A stretch of DNA of 64,000 nt from Billgrantia ethanolica (GTDB lineage Bacteria > Pseudomonadota > Gammaproteobacteria > Pseudomonadales > Halomonadaceae). The stretch spans positions 141,491 to 205,490 of the forward strand of contig NZ_JABFTX010000005.1 in NCBI RefSeq assembly GCF_021404305.1, read 5' to 3'. Of the stretch, positions 26,821 to 36,185 are shown in pieces; within the stretch, counting starts at the first letter, position 1; each line of letters starts with the position of its first letter. The notes under the pieces were generated by a model. The model was not told the DNA's origin and did not search any database. It saw only the letters and a list, made by a program, of their open reading frames with translations. The position numbers and the translations under genes are program-made.

Positions 26821-26872
26821 TGGGACTTTACATGCGCGTGGGACTGTCATGCGCGTGGGACTGTCATGCGCG
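26821..26872. repeat. 17-bp tandem repeat, three copies
   Basis: The unit TGGGACTGTCATGCGCG occurs twice exactly (26839-26855, 26856-26872) after a variant copy with TTTAC in place of TGTC (26821-26838, 18 bp). The array ends 19 bp before the stop of the following minus-strand gene. Confidence 0.8.
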
Positions 26873-26891
26873 TGGAGAGCCGAATGGCCGA

Positions 26892-27281
26892 TCAGCTCTT
26901 GGGCTTGTCGTCGCGCACCTCGAAATCCCCTTCCAGCAATTCAGGCTCGCTACCGCGATAGTGGGCTTCGCCGGAGTAGGTCTCTCGAGTGTGGGTCTCG
27001 TGATAGTGGTAACCGCTGCCGGCTTCCCTGGCTTGCTCGGCGCGTAGCTGTTCAAGGCGCTTCTTCATGCGGTAGCGCACGATCGGCAGCATGGCCCAGC
27101 CGAGCAGCAGGAAGAACAGACCAAGCACGGTGCCGACGATCAGCAGCACGCCGAACAGCAGCCAGGTCAGGATCAGCTTGAGTCCGCTCAAGGGGCCGCG
27201 AGGAGACTGGCTGGCACGGGTGCGCCACTGCTGGGCGGCCTGCCAGGCGGCGTTGCGGCGTAGATCGTTGGGGTCGAACAT
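26892..27281 (-). CDS. Small single- or two-pass membrane protein of unknown function
   Basis: A 129-residue protein with one long hydrophobic stretch (about 35-66) that could be two short membrane segments, then a basic RMKKRLEQLR helix and an acidic His/Tyr/Thr-rich tail. ATG 27281 is chosen because a CGGAG site sits 6 bp upstream; an ATG two codons earlier overlaps that site. Similar small proteins occur in Halomonadaceae, but I cannot assign a function. Its 3' end abuts the tandem repeat. Confidence 0.65.
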   Translation of the reverse strand: MFDPNDLRRNAAWQAAQQWRTRASQSPRGPLSGLKLILTWLLFGVLLIVGTVLGLFFLLLGWAMLPIVRYRMKKRLEQLRAEQAREAGSGYHYHETHTRETYSGEAHYRGSEPELLEGDFEVRDDKPKS

Positions 27282-27373
27282 GATCATCTCCGGGCGGATT
27301 GGTTCCGCCTCACGGGTGTGGTCGGTATCTCTTGGAGACCGCGACACGACAAACGTTCCTGGGCCTCAGGCTA

Positions 27374-27685
27374 TCACAGCCATAGCCGCCACAGGGCGGC
27401 GGTCACGATACCGGCAGCGATTGCCGCCAGCGCTTTCTGCGTCGCCAGCATCATGCCGAGCGTGGCCACCAGCGCCAGGCGGGCGCCCCAGTCGCCCTGT
27501 ACCGCCATCGGCGTGATCACTGCCACCAGCACCGAGCCGGCCATGGCATTGATGAACCGTTCCACCCTGGGGCCGATGGGTACCCGCGACATCACGAACA
27601 CGCCGCCGGCGCGGGTCAGGTAGGTGACCAGTGCCATGATGAAAATGGCCGCCAGCGCCCCCGCGGCGGTAGCTGGCAGGCTCAT
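27374..27685 (-). CDS. azlD: AzlD-family branched-chain amino acid exporter subunit
   Basis: A 103-residue membrane protein with three to four hydrophobic segments and the AzlD-type TYLTRAGGVF segment (about residues 21-30). AzlD is the small partner of AzlC in an exporter of branched-chain amino acids or their analogues. The start overlaps the azlC stop by 4 bp. Confidence 0.88.
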   Translation of the reverse strand: MSLPATAAGALAAIFIMALVTYLTRAGGVFVMSRVPIGPRVERFINAMAGSVLVAVITPMAVQGDWGARLALVATLGMMLATQKALAAIAAGIVTAALWRLWL

Positions 27686-28401
27686 GCAGTCGCCTCCCGG
27701 GTTGGCCTGGCGGGCACCATCAGGCCGACCAGCCCGCCGGCCAGGGCGCCGACGATGACGTGGGAGTGCGGCGGCAGCCAGACCATGGCGGCCAGGGCCG
27801 CCAGGGCGGCGGCACCCCAGGGGGCGAGCATGGAGAGATCACGGCGCCCACCCAGCAGCATGGCCAGGAGGAAGCAGCCCATGATCACGTCGAGGCCGAA
27901 GCGCTCGGGCTCTGCGATGCCGCTACCGAAGATCACGCCGAGCAGCGTGCCCGCCAGCCAGGTCAGCCACAGGGCGATGCCGCCGCCCACCAGCATGCCG
28001 ACGTTGGTCTCGCCGCGCTGACGGTCGGCCACCGCCATGGCCCAATTGGAGTCGCTCATCACTACCAGGCTGCCGTAGCGTTGAGCCGGGGGCAGGTGGG
28101 CCAGCCAGGGCTGGATGGCGGCCCCCATCAGCAGATGGCGGGCATTGATGGCGAAGGTGGTGGCGATCAGCGGCAGCAGCGGGATCTCCGGCCCCCACAG
28201 CTCCAGGGCGGCGAACTGCGAGGCGCCGGCGAACACCAGCGCGCTCATCAGCATGGCTTCGAACCCCGACAGCCCGCGCGCCAGGGCGGCCACACCGAAG
28301 GCCAGGCCGAAGATCACCACGAACAGCGACAGCGGCGCCATGCGCCGGATGCCGACGAGAATGCCGGCGAGATCGAGTTGTGCGCCGGGACGGTCGTTCA
28401 T
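27682..28401 (-). CDS. azlC: AzlC-family branched-chain amino acid exporter
   Basis: A 239-residue inner-membrane protein with about six to seven hydrophobic segments. The SALVFAGASQFAALELWG segment (about 54-71), NARHLLMGAAI and MSDSNWAMA are AzlC/YgaZ hallmarks. The ATG at 28401 overlaps the upstream oxidoreductase stop by 4 bp, and its stop overlaps azlD, forming a three-gene coupled set. Confidence 0.9.
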   Translation of the reverse strand: MNDRPGAQLDLAGILVGIRRMAPLSLFVVIFGLAFGVAALARGLSGFEAMLMSALVFAGASQFAALELWGPEIPLLPLIATTFAINARHLLMGAAIQPWLAHLPPAQRYGSLVVMSDSNWAMAVADRQRGETNVGMLVGGGIALWLTWLAGTLLGVIFGSGIAEPERFGLDVIMGCFLLAMLLGGRRDLSMLAPWGAAALAALAAMVWLPPHSHVIVGALAGGLVGLMVPARPTREATA

Positions 28402-29393
28402 GCCCGCCACACCTCGGCGACGACCTCGTAGCTGTGCAGTCGATCCGCGCTGGCAAATGTATCGGTATTGAGCATCAGCTCGTCGGCGCCGGTCAGTTCT
28501 AGGAAGCGCTCGAGGCCCGTCCGTACGGTTTCGGGCCCGCCGATCACCGACGCACCCAGGAACTGCTCGACCTGAACCCGCTCCATGGGCGTCCAGTCGA
28601 GGGTCTCGACCGGCGGCAACGCGCGGGTGCGCTTGCCCCGTATCATGCCGAGAAACTTCTGGCGGGCGGTGGAGGCGAGGAACTCTGCTCGCTCGTCGCT
28701 CTCGGCAGCGATCACCGGCAGGCCCACCATGGCGTAGGGCCGTTCGAGCAGGGCCGAGGGGCGGAAGTTGTCGCGATAGAGGCGCAGCGCCTCGTGCAAA
28801 TAGCCTGGGGCGAACTGGGCGGCGAAGGCGAACGGCAGCCCCTCGCGGGCGGCCAATTGGGCGCTGTAGCCGCTGGAGCCGAGCAGCCAGAGCGGCACCC
28901 TGGTGCCCTGGCCGGGAACCGCGCGCACGCGCTGCTCGGGGCGCTCGTCGTCGAGGAAACCCTGCAGCTCGGCGAGCAGCTCGGGGAAGTTCTCGGCCCC
29001 GGCGTAGGGGTCGCGGCGCAGCGCTGCCATGGTGGCGGCATCGGAGCCGGGCGCACGGCCCAGGCCCAGGTCGATGCGGCCCGGGTAGAGGGTCTCGAGG
29101 GTGCCGAACTGCTCGGCGATCACCAGCGGCGCATGGTTGGGCAGCATGATGCCGCCGCTGCCCACGCGGATGCGTGAGGTGGCACCGGCGATGTGGCCGA
29201 TCAGCACTGCGGTGGCGGCGCTGGCGATGCCGTCGAGGCTGTGATGCTCGGCCAGCCAGTAACGGGTGAAACCGAGACGCTCGGTCAACTGGGCCAGGGC
29301 CACGCTTTCGGCGAAGCTGTCGGCGATGGTGCCGCCTTGGCGAATGGGCGCCAGGTCGAGCACGGACAGTGGCGTCCGGGAGAGTCGGGACAT
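28398..29393 (-). CDS. LLM-class flavin-dependent oxidoreductase
   Basis: A 331-residue luciferase-like monooxygenase fold protein of the YhbW/MsnO8 type. Family motifs include LDLAPIRQGG near the N-terminus, YWLAEHHSLDGIASAA (about 45-60), GSGGIMLPNHAPLV and GRIDLGLGRAPGSD (about 105-118). These enzymes use FMNH2 with oxygen, but the substrate is unknown. It is the first gene of a set with azlC and azlD. Confidence 0.9.
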   Translation of the reverse strand: MSRLSRTPLSVLDLAPIRQGGTIADSFAESVALAQLTERLGFTRYWLAEHHSLDGIASAATAVLIGHIAGATSRIRVGSGGIMLPNHAPLVIAEQFGTLETLYPGRIDLGLGRAPGSDAATMAALRRDPYAGAENFPELLAELQGFLDDERPEQRVRAVPGQGTRVPLWLLGSSGYSAQLAAREGLPFAFAAQFAPGYLHEALRLYRDNFRPSALLERPYAMVGLPVIAAESDERAEFLASTARQKFLGMIRGKRTRALPPVETLDWTPMERVQVEQFLGASVIGGPETVRTGLERFLELTGADELMLNTDTFASADRLHSYEVVAEVWRA

Positions 29394-29564
29394 GATGGCA
29401 CTCGAAAAAAATGTTTAGCCTGCTTGGTTTTCCTAGAATCCTCTTCTCCGTGCCCCGATGCAATGCCCAAACGCCGGAAGTGAGGCAGACCGAGGGAGGA
29501 TGGTGTGCCGCTGCGGTCGGGCTGCTAGCATGAGAAGCCCCAAGGACGACTAAGGGAATTCTGT

Positions 29565-31199
29565 ATGGCCAACCATGGAGGGCAGCGGGTCTTCATCGTC
29601 TCGGCCCTGATCATCCTGACGCTGGTGGCCGCCGGCGCCAGCTTTCCGGAGGCTTTCGCCAATGCCGCGGATGCCGCTCTCGCCGGGGTCACCCGGCTGT
29701 TCGGCTGGTTCTATCTCATCTCGGTGTTCGGCTTCGTCCTCTTCCTGCTGGCGCTGGCCTTCAGCAAGTACGGCAAGATCCGCCTGGGGCCCCAGGACAG
29801 CACGCCGAGTTTCAGCTTCTTCTCCTGGGTCAGCATGCTGCTGGCGGCAGGCTTCGGCGTGGGGCTGGTGTTCTACGGCATGGCCGAGCCGATGTTCCAC
29901 TACATCGAGCCGCCCTACGGCGACGTGCCGGCGGAAACCACCGAGGCGGCGCGCTATGCCATCCAGTACAGCTACTTCAACTGGGGCGTACACCAGTGGG
30001 CCGCCTTCTCGGTGGTCGGCCTGATCATCGCCTATTTCCAGTTCCGCAAGGGGCAGGCCGGGCTGGTCTCCTCGGTGCTGTCGTCGATCTCGGCGAAGTA
30101 TCCCCGGGTTCGTCCCTATGCGCCGACCCTGGACGTGTTCGCGGTGGTGGCCACGGTGATGGGGGTGGCCACTTCGCTGGGCCTGGGCGTGCTGCAGCTC
30201 AATGGCGGCTTCAACGCCGTGTTCGGTCTGCCCGAGAGCGTGCTGTGGCAGTTCGTCATCCTGTTCGTGATGTTCCTGGCCTACATGGCCTCCACCTGGT
30301 CGGGGCTGGACAAGGGCATCCGGCGGCTCTCCAACCTCAACATGATTCTGTGCATCGGACTGATGCTCTACGTGCTGATCACCGGGCCCACGGTGATGAT
30401 CCTGGAGACCATCACGCTCGGCATCGGCGACTACCTGCAGAACTTCATCGGCATGAGCCTGCGTATCTCGCCCTTCACCGACAACACCTGGGCGGCCAAC
30501 TGGACGGTCTTCTACTGGGCCTGGGTGATCGCCTGGTCGCCCTTCGTCGGCACCTTCGTCGCCCGGGTCTCGCGTGGCCGTACCATCAAGCAGTACGTGT
30601 TCGGCGTGCTGATCGTGCCGCCGCTGCTGGCCTGCCTGTGGATCGGTGTATTCGGCGGCGCTGCGCTGCACATGGAGCTGGCCGGTGACGCCGGCCTGGC
30701 GGCGGCCACCGAGGCCAACATCACCGTGGCGCTGTTCGAGATGTTCGAGCGGATGCCCTACAGCGGTGTGCTGTCAGTGATCGCTATGCTGCTGATCTTC
30801 ATTTTCCTGGTTACCTCGGCCGACTCGGCGTCCTACATCGTGGCCCAGATGACCGACAACGGTTCGATCAATCCGCCGCTGTTCAAGCGGGTGATCTGGG
30901 GCGTGCTGATCGCCGCCATCTGCCTCACCTTGATTGCCGCCGGCGGGCTGACCGGGCTGCAGTCCGCCGCGGTACTCTCGGCGCTGCCGTTCACCTTCAT
31001 CCTCTACGGCATGATCTTGGTGCTGATCCGCGAGCTGCGCGCCGACCGTCAGGCCATGCTGACCCAGCTCTACCGCCGTCATGGCGAGACCCCGGTGGGT
31101 GCCGACGCCTTCGAGGCCGAGGCGTTGGGCGAGCAGGAGCGCCTGCGGCGGGCACCCAACGTGGTCAACCGGCGCATTCATCGGCGCGAGGGAGGCTAG
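29565..31199 (+). CDS. BCCT-family betaine/carnitine/choline transporter
   Basis: A 544-residue transporter with 12 hydrophobic segments. The BCCT signature lies around residues 305-340 (WTVFYWAWVIAWSPFVGTFV, then RVSRGRTIKQYV), and GFGVGLVFYGMAEPMFHY is the conserved TM3 region. It imports a quaternary-ammonium osmolyte such as glycine betaine, fitting a halophilic host. A short charged C-terminal tail follows the last helix, as in osmotically regulated members. The start ATG has only a weak ribosome site. Confidence 0.93.
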   Translation: MANHGGQRVFIVSALIILTLVAAGASFPEAFANAADAALAGVTRLFGWFYLISVFGFVLFLLALAFSKYGKIRLGPQDSTPSFSFFSWVSMLLAAGFGVGLVFYGMAEPMFHYIEPPYGDVPAETTEAARYAIQYSYFNWGVHQWAAFSVVGLIIAYFQFRKGQAGLVSSVLSSISAKYPRVRPYAPTLDVFAVVATVMGVATSLGLGVLQLNGGFNAVFGLPESVLWQFVILFVMFLAYMASTWSGLDKGIRRLSNLNMILCIGLMLYVLITGPTVMILETITLGIGDYLQNFIGMSLRISPFTDNTWAANWTVFYWAWVIAWSPFVGTFVARVSRGRTIKQYVFGVLIVPPLLACLWIGVFGGAALHMELAGDAGLAAATEANITVALFEMFERMPYSGVLSVIAMLLIFIFLVTSADSASYIVAQMTDNGSINPPLFKRVIWGVLIAAICLTLIAAGGLTGLQSAAVLSALPFTFILYGMILVLIRELRADRQAMLTQLYRRHGETPVGADAFEAEALGEQERLRRAPNVVNRRIHRREGG

Positions 31200-31265
31200 A
31201 TGGTTGACAGCGGCGGTAGCCAGGCGTGGTGACAGGTCGTAAGCTTGAGAAAGAAACGGTATCGG

Positions 31266-31451
31266 ATGCCTACCATGTCTCTCATTGGCTCACGCCAACG
31301 TTCGCTACAGCGCGGCGCCACCCGGCGTCGCCAGCCGCGTCGCCGCTCCTCGGGCGGCTTCGACCGCTGGCTCGACCGCGCGGTGGACGTCGCCGTGATC
31401 ACGGCCCTGGCGGTGGGGGGCGTGGCGCTGCTCCTTCATCTGTTTCTCTGA
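31266..31451 (+). CDS. Small basic membrane protein (about 61 aa)
   Basis: A small reading frame between the BCCT and extensin-like genes: an Arg-rich N-terminus followed by one hydrophobic segment (about residues 40-60) at the C-terminus. It ends 12 bp before the next gene. Starts at 31266 (used), 31275 or TTG 31245 are all possible. It has the composition of a membrane-anchored small protein, but no family is recognised, so it may not be real. Confidence 0.45.
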   Translation: MPTMSLIGSRQRSLQRGATRRRQPRRRSSGGFDRWLDRAVDVAVITALAVGGVALLLHLFL

Positions 31452-31463
31452 CGATGAGGTGAG

Positions 31464-32162
31464 ATGCGTTTTCTGCTTGTCCTGATCGTGCTGATTGGCG
31501 TGGCTGCGGCCGCCTGGTGGCAGTTCGAGGAGCGTATCCCTCGCCACTGGCACCCTTGGGCGCCGCTGCACGTCGACGACCCCCTGACCCCGGTGACCAA
31601 GTGGAAGCTGCATCGCCTGGCCGAGGATCGCGAAGGCTGTCTGGCGGCACTGGCAACGGCGCCCGAGGGCGCGCTGCGCATGACCCCGCTCGACGATCAC
31701 GAACCGGTGAGCGGCTGCCCGCTGGAAAACGTGGTGCGTGTGCATGGCAGCGAGGTCGAGTTCAACGCCAGCTTCGTGGCGCGCTGCCCGCTGGCGCTGG
31801 CCTGGGTGATGTACGAGCGGCAGCGTCTGCAGCCTGCCGCCGAGGCCCACTTCGATGTGCGTGTGGCGCGGGTCGAACATTTCGGCAGCTTTGCCTGTCG
31901 TAACGTCTACGGTCGCGAGAGCGGACGCCTCAGTGAGCATGCCACCGCGGAGGCGCTCGACGTGGCGGCATTCCACCTGGCCGATGGGCGACGTATCACG
32001 CTGCTCGACCACTGGGACGACGAGGATGCGCGGGGAGACTTCCTGCGCGATGCGCGTGACGGCGCCTGCGACCTGTTCGGTAACGTGCTGGGGCCGAAGT
32101 ACAATCGCGCCCATGCCGATCACTTCCACTTCGGCATGCGCGGCTTTCGCCTGTGCCGCTGA
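31464..32162 (+). CDS. Extensin-like family protein
   Basis: A 232-residue protein with an N-terminal membrane anchor or signal (about 1-20) and a C-terminal extensin-like domain (about 60-232). Conserved features are four cysteines including GCPLEN, the HATAEALDVAAF segment near residue 155 and a terminal HADHFHFG. The family resembles D,D-peptidase-like metal sites, so a role at the cell wall is possible but not proven. A GAGGTGAG site precedes the ATG. Confidence 0.85.
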   Translation: MRFLLVLIVLIGVAAAAWWQFEERIPRHWHPWAPLHVDDPLTPVTKWKLHRLAEDREGCLAALATAPEGALRMTPLDDHEPVSGCPLENVVRVHGSEVEFNASFVARCPLALAWVMYERQRLQPAAEAHFDVRVARVEHFGSFACRNVYGRESGRLSEHATAEALDVAAFHLADGRRITLLDHWDDEDARGDFLRDARDGACDLFGNVLGPKYNRAHADHFHFGMRGFRLCR

Positions 32163-32234
32163 GGCCGTCAGGCTCGCGCCGCGTCGCCGGCCCCCGTACA
32201 CTCAGATGCATCTACCCGCTGGCGCACGAGGCTT

Positions 32235-33182
32235 ATGCTGGGATTTCTGCAGGGATTCGCTTACGGGCTGTTCGTCACCTGCCTGCCGTGGTGTCTGGTC
32301 GGGTTGGCCAACCCGCGGCTGGCGGTGCCCACCGACAACCCCAATCGCTTCCAGGTACTGTTTCGCTACTGCCTGCTGGTGCCGTTCATCAGCATGGTGC
32401 TGTGGCTGACCTCGCTGTGGGGCGGCTTTGGCCCCAGCCTGAGCGGCTGGTTGGCCGGGCTGGTGGCGGTCGCGGTGGCGCTGCCCGTGGAACGGGGCTG
32501 GCGTCGCTGGCGCAGTCGGCGACATCAGCGGCGCCTGCAGGAGCGGCTCGCGGCAGAGGCCGAGCGTCAACGCGCCGACCGTGAGCGTGCGGCCCGGGAA
32601 GCGGGGGTGGCCGAGCTCGACCCGGCCCGACCGCCGGTGGGGGCCGATGAGCTGACCCTGGCACTGTGTCGGGTCAAGCAGCAGCTACTCGACGTCAGGC
32701 GCGGCGACCTGGCAAGCCAGGTCGACCGTTTCTATACCCGCTATACCCATGTGATGGAACTGCTCGCCGCCCGTTTCGACAAGAGCGAGCTGGCCTTCGA
32801 GCGCTCGCGCAGTCTGATCACCGAGGTCTGCCTCGGGGCGGTGGACACCTTCACCTCCATGGCGGCCCAGGCGCGGGGGGTGATGGGGCTGGATGACGCA
32901 TACGTGCGCCGCCGCCTGACCCAGGAGGGCAGCCAGCTCTCCGTCGAGGAGCGCATCGCGCTCAAGCGCCGCCTGGAGCTGATCGAGGAGACCGACCGGC
33001 GCCTGCGACGCCTGGTGGCGCGCAACGAGTCGGCGCTGACCCTGCTCGACGATACCGCAGTGGCCCTGGCGCGGGTCGAGACCGGGCGACCCCAGGCGTC
33101 GCTTGCCACCGACCGGGCGCTGGAAGAGTTGCGTCGCTTCATCGAGGGGGCAGAGCGCTACAGCCGCAGCGAACGTCGTTGA
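32235..33182 (+). CDS. XpaC-like membrane/coiled-coil protein, TelA partner
   Basis: A 315-residue protein with two hydrophobic segments (about 5-25 and 45-85), then a long Arg/Glu-rich coiled coil. It sits 78 bp before a telA-family gene, the usual arrangement of XpaC-type proteins with TelA. The LCRVKQQLLDV to LEELRRFIEGA region is helical. Function in toxic-anion or envelope stress response is inferred from that pairing; no enzyme motif is seen. Confidence 0.65.
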   Translation: MLGFLQGFAYGLFVTCLPWCLVGLANPRLAVPTDNPNRFQVLFRYCLLVPFISMVLWLTSLWGGFGPSLSGWLAGLVAVAVALPVERGWRRWRSRRHQRRLQERLAAEAERQRADRERAAREAGVAELDPARPPVGADELTLALCRVKQQLLDVRRGDLASQVDRFYTRYTHVMELLAARFDKSELAFERSRSLITEVCLGAVDTFTSMAAQARGVMGLDDAYVRRRLTQEGSQLSVEERIALKRRLELIEETDRRLRRLVARNESALTLLDDTAVALARVETGRPQASLATDRALEELRRFIEGAERYSRSERR

Positions 33183-33260
33183 ATGTATGCCCAGCCTGAT
33201 CGCGCAGCGTCAGGAGCGGAATTGCTATGGTAGGGGAAAGGCCTGAATGGGGAAGTACTC

Positions 33261-34493
33261 ATGAAGCAGTCGTCTGAACGCGGCTCACCGCTCTCGCTGC
33301 CGCCGGTGGAGGAGATCGCCAGCGAACTCGAGGCGGTGGCGCCCGAGCCGAAGGATAGCGAGGAGATCGTCGTCGACGACCCTGAGCTGGAGCAACTGGC
33401 GAATGCCTTCGTCGACGACGTGCTGTCCAGCGAAGGCGCCGAGCTCGATCGCCAGCGTCGCGCGGTGGACGAGATGGGGCTCGAGCTGCAGCAGCAGGCG
33501 GCGCATCACAGCGAGATGCTGCAGGCGCCGCTGCGCAAGCTGGCACACCAGGGCGACGAGGGCGGCCCGGTGGCCAAGGCATTGATCGACCTGCGCGGCC
33601 ACATGCAGGAGCTCGATCCGCACCAGCACCGCCTGGCCTCGGGGCCGTTCGACCGGCTACTGTCACGCATTCCGGGTGCCGGCAGCCGTGTTCAACGCTA
33701 CTTCCGCAAGTTCGAAAATGCCCAGCAGGCGCTGGACGCCATCATCGCCGACCTGGAAGGCGGTCGCGACATGCTGCGCCGCGACAACATCACCCTCAGC
33801 GACGATCAGGAGAGCCTGCGTCAGCTGCTTGGTCGGCTGCAGCGGCAGATCGTCCTGGGTCGTCTGATCGACCAGCGTTTGATACAGGCCCTGGAGCGGC
33901 TGGGCGACGATCACCCTCAGCGAACCTTCATTGAGGAGGAGCTGCTCTTCCCGCTGCGCCAGCGCATCGTCGATCTGCAGCAGCAGCAGGCGGTCAGCCA
34001 GCAGGGCGTGCTGGCGCTGGAAGTGATCATTCGCAACAACCGCGAACTGATTCGCGGCGTCGACCGGGCGATCCACGTTACCGTGTCGGCGCTGACGGTG
34101 GCGGTTGCGGTGGCTCTGGCCCTGGCCAATCAGCGCCTGGTGCTGGATCGGGTGGAGTCGCTCAATACCACGACCTCGGAGATGATTGCCGGAACGGGCA
34201 AGGCGCTGCGTCAGCAGGGGGTGGAGATCCAGACCCGTGCCGCCTCGGCCCAACTCGACATGCAGGCGCTGGAGCAGGCTTTCGATGACGTGCTGGGTGC
34301 CATCGACGATCTGTCGCGCTATCGCCAGGAAGCGCTGCCCCAGCTCGACGCCCAGATCGACCGCCTGGCACAGCTGACGCACCAGGGTGGGGAGTCGATC
34401 GAGAGGCTGCAGCGCGGCAACGAGGTCCACTCCCAGGATGCGGAAGAGAAGAAGCAGCTGCCACCCAAGGACAAGGGCGAGAAAGAGGGCTAA
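33261..34493 (+). CDS. telA: TelA-family toxic anion resistance protein
   Basis: A 410-residue, almost wholly helical protein of the TelA family. The LRRDNITLSDDQESL motif (about 173-187) and the paired helices around residues 195-290 are family features; a moderately hydrophobic stretch lies at about 272-290. The acidic N-terminus (1-60) and Lys/Glu-rich C-terminus are variable. TelA proteins are linked to tellurite and other envelope stress resistance. It follows the XpaC-like gene in the same direction and its stop overlaps a convergent gene by 4 bp. Confidence 0.88.
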   Translation: MKQSSERGSPLSLPPVEEIASELEAVAPEPKDSEEIVVDDPELEQLANAFVDDVLSSEGAELDRQRRAVDEMGLELQQQAAHHSEMLQAPLRKLAHQGDEGGPVAKALIDLRGHMQELDPHQHRLASGPFDRLLSRIPGAGSRVQRYFRKFENAQQALDAIIADLEGGRDMLRRDNITLSDDQESLRQLLGRLQRQIVLGRLIDQRLIQALERLGDDHPQRTFIEEELLFPLRQRIVDLQQQQAVSQQGVLALEVIIRNNRELIRGVDRAIHVTVSALTVAVAVALALANQRLVLDRVESLNTTTSEMIAGTGKALRQQGVEIQTRAASAQLDMQALEQAFDDVLGAIDDLSRYRQEALPQLDAQIDRLAQLTHQGGESIERLQRGNEVHSQDAEEKKQLPPKDKGEKEG

Positions 34494-34843
34494 GGCGAGC
34501 CACCTGGCGATCGGGAGCCTGGGCTTTCCTCATCCGCTTCATTTACGTCCTTGGGCGGTGGCTCGTGGCGCTGAGCATCGCTCAGCGCCTTGCGTAACAG
34601 CTCCCAGGCGTCGTCGAACCCCTGCTGCAGCGAATCCCAGGCCGCCTCGCCGGCGTACTGCAACTCCTCGAGGCGGCGCTGGGTTTCGTCGCGACGCCGC
34701 TTGAGGCGCTCGATATCGTCCTGATAACGGTGCTGCGCCTCGGCGCTGGCCTTGCGTGCGCGGGCAACCAAGGCCTCGATCTCGGTGTTCCATTCGTCCA
34801 GTTGGGCCTTCATCTGCTCGACGAACTCGTCGCGTCTGCTCAT
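34490..34843 (-). CDS. Hypothetical coiled-coil protein
   Basis: A 117-residue hydrophilic protein predicted to be one long coiled coil (about residues 5-90, with heptad-like Leu/Ala spacing), ending in a Pro/Ser/Gly/Glu-rich tail. It is convergent with telA, overlapping at the stop codons. Similar small coiled-coil proteins are described as stress-response proteins, but this one is unassigned. Confidence 0.65.
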   Translation of the reverse strand: MSRRDEFVEQMKAQLDEWNTEIEALVARARKASAEAQHRYQDDIERLKRRRDETQRRLEELQYAGEAAWDSLQQGFDDAWELLRKALSDAQRHEPPPKDVNEADEESPGSRSPGGSP

Positions 34844-34913
34844 ACGCTTGCTCCGCCTCCGGCTGGGTCTACTCTATCGATTCCATACTACCGGACCGGT
34901 TCCCCGGCACTGC

Positions 34914-36185
34914 TCAGGTCTGGACGGCGACCCGGTCACGCCCCTGGCGCTTGGCTCGATAGAGCTGGTGATCGGCCTCGGCCAGCAGCGCCTCGAAGCC
35001 GGCAACGTCGTCCTGTGCGGGGTAGCTGCTGGCCACGCCGAGGCTGGCGGTGACCCGGCCCGCTTGGGTGGCGTGGGCATGAGGAATGTCGAGCGCGTGG
35101 ATCTCCTTCTGGATGCGTTCGGCTACCCGTTGGGCGCCTGCCAGATTGGTCTCCGGCAGCACGCAGACGAACTCCTCGCCGCCATAGCGTGCGACCAGGT
35201 CGGAAGGACGATGGATCACGCGGGTAAGCGAGTGGGCGACGGCTCGCAGGGTGTCGTCGCCGGCCACGTGGCCGTAGTGGTCGTTGAACTCCTTGAAATG
35301 GTCGATATCGATGAAGATCACCGAGATGTCATGATTGCCTTGCTGGGCGCGCTGCCACTCCTGACTGAGGAAGGCATCGAAGTGGCGGCGGTTGGCAATG
35401 CCGGTCAGGCCATCCATGGTGGAGATCTGCTGCAGCTGATCGCGCTGGTCGAGACCGTGCTGGAAGGCCTGCAGCAGCCGGTCGACGCTCTCCACCAGAT
35501 GCCCCAGCTCATCGTTACCATGTACTCCCATGACCGGCTTGGACCAGCGCCCGGGCTGACTGGGGTCGGTCTCGGTGATCGCTGCGTGCACCTTGAGCAG
35601 GGGGCGGGTGATGAACCAGTGGAAGACCAGTGCCAGCAGGGCCGCAATGGCCAGGGCCTTGGCCACGCCGAGAGAGAAGATCAACTGACTGCGATCGATG
35701 AAATCGCGGGACAAGCTGTCGAGAGATAGCGTCAACTCCAGCTCGCCAATTGATGTGGGCGCATTGTCGGAGCCTATCTGATAGACCAGCGGTTTGCGGT
35801 AGTGGAGGATATCGGCGAACAGAGCCTGAACCATCCAGCTGGAGGTATCGGAGTCGTCGTGCCGACGTTCAGCCATGACGCGACCGAAATCGTCGCTGAT
35901 GGTGACGCTGGCAATCCGCCCGCCGCTGAGCAGGCCTTCGGCCACCTGTGTCGCCAGTTCAGGATTGAGCTGGAAGGCCGCTTCGGCGGCAGTGCCGTGT
36001 ACCAGGTCGATACGGTAGTGCGTTTCGAGGACGATCTCGTGACGCATCGCACGGGCGTCGAGCGCCAGCTCGACGATGCCGGCAATGATGCTGAGCAGAA
36101 GTGCGATGGCCAGAGTGAGGCCGGCCTGCTTGGCGGTCAGGCTGCGTCTACCGGCCCGGCGATCCATGCCAGGAATATATTTCAC
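34914..36185 (-). CDS. Membrane diguanylate cyclase (GGDEF) with periplasmic domain
   Basis: A 423-residue protein: TM1 about 20-42, periplasmic region about 43-168, TM2 about 169-190, HAMP-like region 191-245 and a GGDEF domain from about 253. The active-site motif is GGEEF at 335-339, and the RPSD inhibitory site lies at 326-329, so it should make cyclic di-GMP under product inhibition. A GTG at 36185 overlaps the upstream TAG by one base; an ATG at 36167 is an alternative start. Its partner is the duplicated periplasmic binding protein just upstream, which could supply the signal. Confidence 0.9.
   Translation of the reverse strand: MKYIPGMDRRAGRRSLTAKQAGLTLAIALLLSIIAGIVELALDARAMRHEIVLETHYRIDLVHGTAAEAAFQLNPELATQVAEGLLSGGRIASVTISDDFGRVMAERRHDDSDTSSWMVQALFADILHYRKPLVYQIGSDNAPTSIGELELTLSLDSLSRDFIDRSQLIFSLGVAKALAIAALLALVFHWFITRPLLKVHAAITETDPSQPGRWSKPVMGVHGNDELGHLVESVDRLLQAFQHGLDQRDQLQQISTMDGLTGIANRRHFDAFLSQEWQRAQQGNHDISVIFIDIDHFKEFNDHYGHVAGDDTLRAVAHSLTRVIHRPSDLVARYGGEEFVCVLPETNLAGAQRVAERIQKEIHALDIPHAHATQAGRVTASLGVASSYPAQDDVAGFEALLAEADHQLYRAKRQGRDRVAVQT

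Larger units (their letters stand above)
26588..26891. other. Intergenic region with orphan terminator and tandem repeats
   Basis: A 304-bp stretch lies between two minus-strand genes. It contains a plus-strand terminator at 26791-26815 with no plus-strand gene before it, then a direct repeat at 26821-26872. A GATAAT at 26734-26739 is a possible -10 box, but I find no good -35 box. No tRNA-like fold is visible. Confidence 0.5.

Noticed and set aside
26821..26872. Short repeats considered as a CRISPR array
   Set aside because: Copies are directly adjacent with no spacers, and no cas genes are present.
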